Shown here in pieces: positions 16,531 through 21,051 of a stretch of DNA of 21,051 bases. A model generated the notes under the pieces. That model did not search any database. It was not told the origin of the DNA and worked only from the letters and a program-made list of their open reading frames with translations. The position numbers and the translations under genes are program-made. Where the stretch lies: contig CALWFX010000070.1 in NCBI GenBank assembly GCA_944377765.1, positions 1 through 21,051 on the forward strand, given 5' to 3'. Numbering within the stretch: position 1 is the first letter of the stretch; every line of letters begins with the position of its first letter. The stretch is from an uncultured Clostridia bacterium (lineage in GTDB: Bacteria > Bacillota > Clostridia > Christensenellales > UBA1242).

Positions 16531-16980
16531 TTAGTCAGCAAGTGGAATGACATTTACAGTGAATTTTGCAGGAATTTCAGGATAAACTTTTGCTGTCAAT
16601 TTGTAGGAACCTGAAAGTTTGATTGGCTCTTTAAGGTCAATCTTTTTCTTGTCAATAGAGATACCCATTTTTTCAAACTCTTCTGCAATTTCCTTGCTGG
16701 TTATTGAGCCAAACATTTTTCCATTTGCACCACATTTAATTTTTAAGTTTATATCTTTTCCTTCAATTTTGCTTGCAAGTGCTTTTGCTTCATTGATTTC
16801 TTCTTGCTTGTGAAAAGCCTGTGCACTTTTTTGAATTTTATTTTCACTTATTGCACTGTTGTCAGCAATTTTTGCAAGTTTTTGTTTAAATAAAAAATTG
16901 TTTGCAAAGCCATCTGCAACTTCTTTAATTTCTCCCTTTTTACCTGTGCCTTTAACATCTTTTAAAAGAACTACCTTCAT
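16531..16980 (-). CDS. rplI: 50S ribosomal protein L9
   Basis: Large-subunit protein that binds 23S rRNA near the base of the L1 stalk and helps maintain reading frame. The protein has 149 residues, the usual length. The N-terminal rRNA-binding domain has KDVKGTGKKGEIKEVADGFA and NNFLFKQKLA (residues 7-36), with FANNFL replacing the common YARNFL. A charged connecting helix (about 41-75) leads to the C-domain with FGSITSKEI (about 90-98). The ATG has AAAGGAG six bases upstream. rplI is usually beside rpsR or dnaB; here it stands alone with its own promoter and terminator. Confidence 0.96.
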   Translation of the reverse strand: MKVVLLKDVKGTGKKGEIKEVADGFANNFLFKQKLAKIADNSAISENKIQKSAQAFHKQEEINEAKALASKIEGKDINLKIKCGANGKMFGSITSKEIAEEFEKMGISIDKKKIDLKEPIKLSGSYKLTAKVYPEIPAKFTVNVIPLAD

Positions 16981-16998
16981 TTTTTTCTCCTTTGTTTC

Positions 16999-17028
16999 AT
17001 TTTAATATAAAAAAGTTTTATTTGTCAA
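16999..17028 (-). promoter_or_regulatory. Promoter of rplI
   Basis: On the minus strand, TTGACA (17023-17028), an 18-bp spacer and TAAAAT (16999-17004). The start would be near 16992, giving a 12-base leader that begins at the ribosome site, the same spacing as the zinc-ribbon gene. Confidence 0.65.
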
Positions 17029-17064
17029 GAAAAGGGGAATAATAGTTTGAAATAGGAGAGAATT

Positions 17065-17373
17065 ATGGATATTCGTTGCAGAAAAACAAGTTGCATATTT
17101 AATGATAGATACACTTGCAAAGCAAAAGAAATTGACATATCAAAAAATTGTGTTTGCAGGAAATATCAAAAGGGCACTGATAAGGTTGTGGATAAGTCGA
17201 AAGATATGTTTTCAAGAACTCCAAGTTATGCACCACAGCGCGATAGCAAAACAATTAAAATTGATTGTTGTGCTCATTGTCTTTTTAACAATCATGGCGA
17301 CTGCCAAGCAAATGGTATAACCTTAAATGACCTTAAATCTAAACCCTATTGTGTTACTTTTTTAAGGAAATAA
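17065..17373 (+). CDS. Tandem DUF1540-like cysteine-rich protein
   Basis: A 102-residue protein made of two copies of a short Cys-rich motif resembling DUF1540. The first copy has C5, C10, C18, C29 and C31 with the CKAKEIDI core (18-25). The second has C68, C69, C72, C80 and C96 with the matching CQANGITL core (80-87) and the YCVTF end. A charged linker (about 36-62) joins them. The spaced cysteines suggest metal binding; no function is established for the family, which is common in Clostridia. A good ribosome site (AGGAGAG at 17054-17060) precedes the ATG. It is divergent from rplI across 84 bp and precedes the 477-residue unknown gene by 60 bp. Confidence 0.85.
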   Translation: MDIRCRKTSCIFNDRYTCKAKEIDISKNCVCRKYQKGTDKVVDKSKDMFSRTPSYAPQRDSKTIKIDCCAHCLFNNHGDCQANGITLNDLKSKPYCVTFLRK

Positions 17374-17382
17374 AAAAATATA

Positions 17383-17412
17383 TTGCTTTTATTTTCCATC
17401 TTATAGTATAAT
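17383..17412 (+). promoter_or_regulatory. Promoter of the 477-residue unknown gene
   Basis: Perfect TATAAT at 17407-17412 with a partial -35 (TTGCTT, 17383-17388) at 18 bp. The start is predicted near 17419, with a 15-base leader containing AAGGAAGG. The -10 lies inside an inverted repeat, ATAGTA-TAA-TACTAT (17403-17417), a possible operator. Confidence 0.65.
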
Positions 17413-17433
17413 ACTATCATAAGGAAGGTAGTT

Positions 17434-18867
17434 ATGGAAATTTCTACAGATGAAAAAATGAATTTTGCAAGTTTCATTCAACAAGCAAACGATAAACTTG
17501 AAAAAGAAGTCAACAGACTTCTTGGGGAAAATGTGGAAAACTCTGCTTCTGAAAATATTTTACAAGCGGAAGAAGAAAATGAGCCTTTTGAAAAAATAAT
17601 GACCAATTTTCAAAATTACAGCCAAATGGAAACAATGCTTCGCAGTGGGCTTATTGGTTTTTATGTCAATGACAAATATGATATTTCCGCTGATGTGAAA
17701 AAAGATTTATTGGCACTTAAAAAAGTGGCTGACGATGAAAGTGATAATGTTATAAAGTGCCATTCATTTTATAGCGACCATGTTTTTAATTTTGTTGTTG
17801 AATATGACAATTTTACAACTTATTCTGTGGCAAAAATTTTTCTTTTGGAAGAAAAAGATGATATCGATAATGTGGAAAAGTTGAAAACTTTGATTGCAGA
17901 AGAAGTTATGCCAGGCGGAGAAAATATTGCGGACAGCATTTCAAAAATATGGAATATAAGAAAACCAACAGACGAGGAAGGGGAAACTCAAACTGTAACA
18001 TTAACTGCTCTTGATGCAGTTTTAACTGGTGCAAAAACTGATTATGCATTCAGCAGAGAACTTATGGAAATCTTATCTCAAATTTACATTTTAAGGATGA
18101 CTGCTCTTCTTGGAAAAGTTGGAGAAGAAGGACAAAAAATTTTAAATGAATATAATAATATTGTTAAGGGATTGGCAATCAATCGTCCTTCAGTCCTTCA
18201 AAGTTACAGCAAACTTAAAAATATATTTGACAAGGTTGTAAGCAAAAACAATGGCATTGAACTGGTTAGAAAGATGGATGAAAATTCTGTTAGCGAAGTG
18301 ATGTCAAGCTACTATAAACCACTTGAAAGATTAAACATTAAAGTTTCAAAAGTTGACGAAATTATTGCAGTTGACAAAGAAGAAAAGAAAGTAAAACAAT
18401 TTGAAAAAATTGAGAAAAAAGAAGAAAAAGCAAAAAAGGTGGAAAAAAGTGGGGGTTCAAAAAAATCAGGCGGAAAATCAAGTGATGTTAAAGGCCCAAC
18501 TGTTAAACCTTGGGGAAGTTATAAATATAATGATACTGTTGGAAAAATTAAAATTCCAGTTTTTCCAGTTTTAAAACCAAAAGCAGTTGAACCGAAAGGT
18601 GCAGAAAAGAAAAATGACAAACCAAAAGAAGAAAGAATAGAGTTGCCAAAAGAGCCTGCAAAAAAGGATGGTTTAGAGCCAGTATTAAAATCAAATGATT
18701 TATTTAATTTAACTGCAGGGCTTGGCGATAGCTCAGTTGTTGCAGTTGTGGAGAATGATAGTCGACAAGTTACAGCAGGAGCAACTCAATCAGCAGAAGT
18801 TAATTCTGCAAGAGCAGCGACTCAATCAGCAACCAGATCTGCTGTTGATCTAACAAATATTTTATAA
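17434..18867 (+). CDS. Uncharacterised cytoplasmic protein with disordered Lys/Glu/Pro-rich C-terminus
   Basis: I do not recognise this 477-residue protein. There is no signal peptide or membrane helix. Residues 1 to about 305 look like a folded, mainly helical domain rich in acidic residues. It starts with a coiled-coil-like stretch (FIQQANDKLEKEVNRLL), and later segments include TALDAVLTGAKTDYAFSREL and MEILSQIYILRMTALLGKV. Residues 310-352 are a Lys/Glu then Ser/Gly/Lys linker (EKIEKKEEKAKKVEK, then GGSKKSGGKSS). Residues 358-428 are Pro/Lys-rich. The tail has two ATQSA copies and ends SAVDLTNIL. The layout suggests a folded module tethered to a peptide-like tail that could dock on a partner. 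Codon use matches its neighbours. It has its own promoter and terminator, so the context does not reveal a role. Confidence 0.85.
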   Translation: MEISTDEKMNFASFIQQANDKLEKEVNRLLGENVENSASENILQAEEENEPFEKIMTNFQNYSQMETMLRSGLIGFYVNDKYDISADVKKDLLALKKVADDESDNVIKCHSFYSDHVFNFVVEYDNFTTYSVAKIFLLEEKDDIDNVEKLKTLIAEEVMPGGENIADSISKIWNIRKPTDEEGETQTVTLTALDAVLTGAKTDYAFSRELMEILSQIYILRMTALLGKVGEEGQKILNEYNNIVKGLAINRPSVLQSYSKLKNIFDKVVSKNNGIELVRKMDENSVSEVMSSYYKPLERLNIKVSKVDEIIAVDKEEKKVKQFEKIEKKEEKAKKVEKSGGSKKSGGKSSDVKGPTVKPWGSYKYNDTVGKIKIPVFPVLKPKAVEPKGAEKKNDKPKEERIELPKEPAKKDGLEPVLKSNDLFNLTAGLGDSSVVAVVENDSRQVTAGATQSAEVNSARAATQSATRSAVDLTNIL

Positions 18868-18903
18868 AAAGATGAAATAAGGTTAATAAACTTTGAAAAA
18901 ATA

Positions 18904-18937
18904 AAAAAGGAACTTCAAAAAATGTAAGTTCCTTTTT
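18904..18937. terminator. Bidirectional terminator between two unknown genes
   Basis: A perfect 12-bp inverted repeat (18904-18915 and 18926-18937) with a 10-base loop and A5/T5 arm ends. It terminates the converging 477-residue gene (+) and the 132-residue gene (-). Confidence 0.85.
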
Positions 18938-18944
18938 ATGTTTA

Positions 18945-19346
18945 TTATAATGCCAAACCTTTTGATTTTTTATATGCTTCAATTTTTGGTATATTTCTTT
19001 CATTACAAGCTTTCATTGAGTTAAGAAAATCCATTGCGAATTGTTCAAATTCCAAACCTGTTTTATTTGTGATTCTTTCATAAGCTTTTTCAAATTCTTC
19101 AATATTAATAGTTGCAACCATTTTTGCTGTGGTTGGGTTATCAACTAAAAATTTTTGGCTTTGCATAAAATCTGCATAAGTGTTTGTGAATTCTCTATCT
19201 AATCCACGGTCAGTTAAAACCTTGAATATTTCATTATATTCTTTTGACATAGTATTATTTTTTCTGTCTATCAAAAATGCAGATAATTTTAAAGTTTTAT
19301 ATTTTAAATCAGATGCTTCTAAGTTTATAGCGTAATTCTTAGCCAT
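18945..19346 (-). CDS. Uncharacterised soluble protein, 132 residues (143 from the upstream ATG)
   Basis: Unrecognised protein without a signal peptide or membrane segment. It reads as a small helical protein with many charged residues; visible stretches include LSAFLIDRKNN, LTDRGLDREFTNTYADFM, INIEEFEKAYERITNKTGLEFEQFAMDFLNSM (in two halves around TNKTG) and a basic end, KIEAYKKSKG. The ATG at 19346 is chosen because AAGGAG (complement of 19353-19358) stands six bases upstream. An in-frame ATG at 19376 would add ten basic residues (MKIFKRKEKN) and coincides with the predicted transcription start, so a leaderless longer form is possible. A strong promoter and a dedicated terminator suggest an abundant single-gene transcript. 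Function unknown. Confidence 0.8.
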   Translation of the reverse strand: MAKNYAINLEASDLKYKTLKLSAFLIDRKNNTMSKEYNEIFKVLTDRGLDREFTNTYADFMQSQKFLVDNPTTAKMVATINIEEFEKAYERITNKTGLEFEQFAMDFLNSMKACNERNIPKIEAYKKSKGLAL

Positions 19347-19382
19347 ATTTTTCTCCTTCCTTTTGAATATTTTCATGCCTAT

Positions 19383-19411
19383 ATTATAGCATAACTTTTT
19401 TCATTTGTAAA
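19383..19411 (-). promoter_or_regulatory. Strong promoter of the 132/143-residue unknown gene
   Basis: On the minus strand, TTTACA (19406-19411), exactly 17 bp, then an extended -10 TG-C-TATAAT with a perfect hexamer at 19383-19388. This is the closest match to the housekeeping consensus in the window. The predicted start is 19376, the first base of an ATG. Confidence 0.8.
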
Positions 19412-19513
19412 TAGTGTTTTCAAAAATTTTTGAATAAAACTTAAATTTTGACTCATTCTACTTTAAAAATTTTTATTTTTCACTCTTCTTGGCAATATTA
19501 AAAGTAGGTGTTT

Positions 19514-21051
19514 ATGAAATTTAAAGCATTAAATAAAATTGGCAGTGGGGCATTGGTGCTACTTATAAGTGGCGTAATTTGCAAATGCCTTGGTGCGTTT
19601 TTCCGCTTGCCACTAACAAACATGATTGGCATTGAAGGTATTGGCATTTTTCAACTTGTTATGTCGTTATATTCCTTTGCACTTGTTGTAACTTCGGGCG
19701 GAATAAGTTCAACACTGTCTAAACTTATAAGTTCAGCAAGAGCAAGTGAAAGAGCGGAAAAGATTAAAATATATTTAAGAAATGCCATTGTTTTTTCAGT
19801 TGGCTTAGGACTTTTTATTGGCATACTTTTTTTGATACTTGGAAAATTTATTGCTCTTTTTCAAAACATGGAAAATCCATTATCCTATTATCTTTTTGTT
19901 CTTATGCTTCCGCTTGGTGCTGGACTTGCCACACTGCGTGGATTTTTTCAAGGCTATGAAAATATGTTGCCGACAGCGATTAGTCAAATTTTGGAGCAAG
20001 TAATCAAGTTTATATTTGGACTTTTGTTTGCCTTTTATTTTTCAAAGTTTGGGGCTGTTTATGGTGTTTTTGGTGCATTTTTAGGTGTAACACTCAGCGA
20101 ACTTGTTTCACTTATCTTTCTTTTCATATATTTTAAGGTTAAACGCCACAGTGTTAAAGAAATATATAGCAAAGAATTTTTGAAACTGACAAGACGAGAA
20201 TTTTTTGATGCAAACTTGCCTTTAACTTTCAGTGCTTCAATTTTGCCTCTTGTAAGCGCATTTGAAGGGCTTGTTATCATTCCAAGGCTTGTGCGTTCTG
20301 GGCTTACTTCCTCTTTTGCCACTGAACTTTTTGGTTTGCAAGCAGGGGTGGTTGGGGCAATTCTCAATTTTCCGCTTATTATTTCCATTGCAGTTACAAC
20401 TGCGCTACTTCCAAATATTTCTTATCATATCTCAAAAGGAAGCGGTGGAAAAGTGATTATTGAAAAGGGGCTTAAAACACTTTTATATTTAATTTTACCA
20501 ACCACTTTTGGTATGGTGGCAATTTCAAAAGAAGTGTTAGATTTAGTGTATAACGATATGACGCCAACTCTTATATCAATTGCCTTTAATCTCATGTTTT
20601 ATGGCGGATTTTCAATAATATTCACAGCACTTATGCAATATATCACCATGCTGTTGCAGGCGAATGGGCAGTTTAATTACATCCTTTTAATCACTCTTAT
20701 TGGTGGAATCATCAAAGCGGTTATATCCTTCACACTTTCTGCAATACCAAGCATTAATATTTATGCAATACTACTTGGAAATATTGCCATGACAACCATT
20801 GTAAGTTTATTGGGGCTTATAAAACTTAAAACAATAGTTTCTTTTGCTTTGCCAGTTAAAGATGTTTTAATTCTTTTTTTAGGCACTGCCTTTATGTATC
20901 TTGCAGTTTATACCTTTATTGAAAGTTCCTATTTTTCGCCAGTTATAAATATTGTTGTGGGTATTCTTTTGGGTGTGGTAACTTATGTTGTTTTAACAAT
21001 TTCCTTCTTGCTCAATATTTTTTCAAGAAAGAAAATTAAAAAAACTGTTTA
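19514..21051 (+). CDS. SpoVB-type polysaccharide/lipid flippase (MOP superfamily), missing only its final base(s)
   Basis: About 512 codons are visible, and the last two bases of the window (TA) fit the start of a stop codon, so the protein is probably complete at about 512 residues (SpoVB about 518). It is a multi-helix membrane protein of the oligosaccharidyl-lipid flippase group, which moves lipid-linked precursors across the membrane; SpoVB itself is needed for spore cortex formation. Family signatures: RLPLTNMIGIEGIGIFQLVM followed by SGGIS near the N-terminus, RGFFQGYENMLPTAISQILE about 155 residues in, and the central VTTALLPNISYHIS. The start uses ATG 19514 with AGGTG at 19506-19510. 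Clostridia often carry several paralogues (SpoVB, YabM, YtgP/MurJ-like), so a strict symbol is not assigned. The tail is basic (RKKIKKT). Confidence 0.9.
   Translation, partial: MKFKALNKIGSGALVLLISGVICKCLGAFFRLPLTNMIGIEGIGIFQLVMSLYSFALVVTSGGISSTLSKLISSARASERAEKIKIYLRNAIVFSVGLGLFIGILFLILGKFIALFQNMENPLSYYLFVLMLPLGAGLATLRGFFQGYENMLPTAISQILEQVIKFIFGLLFAFYFSKFGAVYGVFGAFLGVTLSELVSLIFLFIYFKVKRHSVKEIYSKEFLKLTRREFFDANLPLTFSASILPLVSAFEGLVIIPRLVRSGLTSSFATELFGLQAGVVGAILNFPLIISIAVTTALLPNISYHISKGSGGKVIIEKGLKTLLYLILPTTFGMVAISKEVLDLVYNDMTPTLISIAFNLMFYGGFSIIFTALMQYITMLLQANGQFNYILLITLIGGIIKAVISFTLSAIPSINIYAILLGNIAMTTIVSLLGLIKLKTIVSFALPVKDVLILFLGTAFMYLAVYTFIESSYFSPVINIVVGILLGVVTYVVLTISFLLNIFSRKKIKKTV

Noticed and set aside
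17366..17398. Imperfect hairpin after the DUF1540-like gene, considered as a terminator
   Set aside because: The stem needs a bulge, is almost all A-U and has no U-tract after it.
20059..20388. Minus-strand frame of 109 codons
   Set aside because: It is antisense to the SpoVB-type flippase, which has clear family motifs throughout.

Overview
The window is AT-rich, low-GC Gram-positive chromosome. An undecaprenyl-diphosphate phosphatase, an spmA-spmB pair, a SpoVB-type flippase, a RicT/YaaT protein and a tandem DUF1540-like protein together point to Bacillota, class Clostridia. The lineage is probably an uncultured, potentially spore-forming host-associated one. The genus-level placement is inference only. 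No rRNA, tRNA, CRISPR array, insertion sequence or phage gene is visible, and no stretch longer than 300 bases lacks a gene.

Layout, left to right. (1) 2-6793: the 3' part of a giant secreted or surface protein, open to the left edge. It carries YDG/MBG-like and InlB/Listeria-Bacteroides-type repeats, a short GLUG-like segment and a C-terminal membrane anchor. (2) 6844-10253: uppP and a SERCA-like Ca2+ P-type ATPase, followed by an intrinsic terminator. (3) 10338-12868: a housekeeping operon of DNA polymerase III delta' (holB), ricT and trmN6. It has the gene order of the Bacillus yaa/yab region without yabA and ends in a bidirectional terminator. (4) 12908-14638, minus strand: spmA-spmB overlapping by 4 bp, then a nearly pure A/T tract, then a small membrane protein with a C-terminal zinc ribbon. 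(5) 14720-16492: tatD, rsmA (ksgA) and a 51-residue small protein. (6) 16531-16980, minus: an isolated rplI. (7) 17065-18867: a tandem DUF1540-like protein and a 477-residue unknown protein. (8) 18945-19346, minus: an unknown 132-residue protein (143 if a leaderless start is used) with the best promoter in the window. (9) 19514 to the right edge: a SpoVB-type lipid flippase, complete except for its final stop base.

Several genes serve the cell envelope and spore: UppP recycles the undecaprenyl carrier, the SpoVB-type protein belongs to the lipid-linked-precursor flippase superfamily, and SpmA/SpmB act in spore core dehydration. HolB, RicT, TrmN6, TatD, RsmA and L9 are replication, RNA and ribosome housekeeping.

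The most unusual signal is regulatory. The promoter of the zinc-ribbon membrane gene has a run of nine C residues (G9 on the + strand) inside the 16-bp spacer between TTGACA and TATGAT. That is the arrangement of a slippage-driven phase-variable promoter. A 148-bp tract with only two non-A/T bases and roughly helically phased A-runs lies directly upstream. A second theme is very short leaders. Several genes without a Shine-Dalgarno (holB, spmA, the 51-residue ORF) have a -10 element placed so that transcription would start at or within a few bases of the ATG, which suggests leaderless mRNAs.
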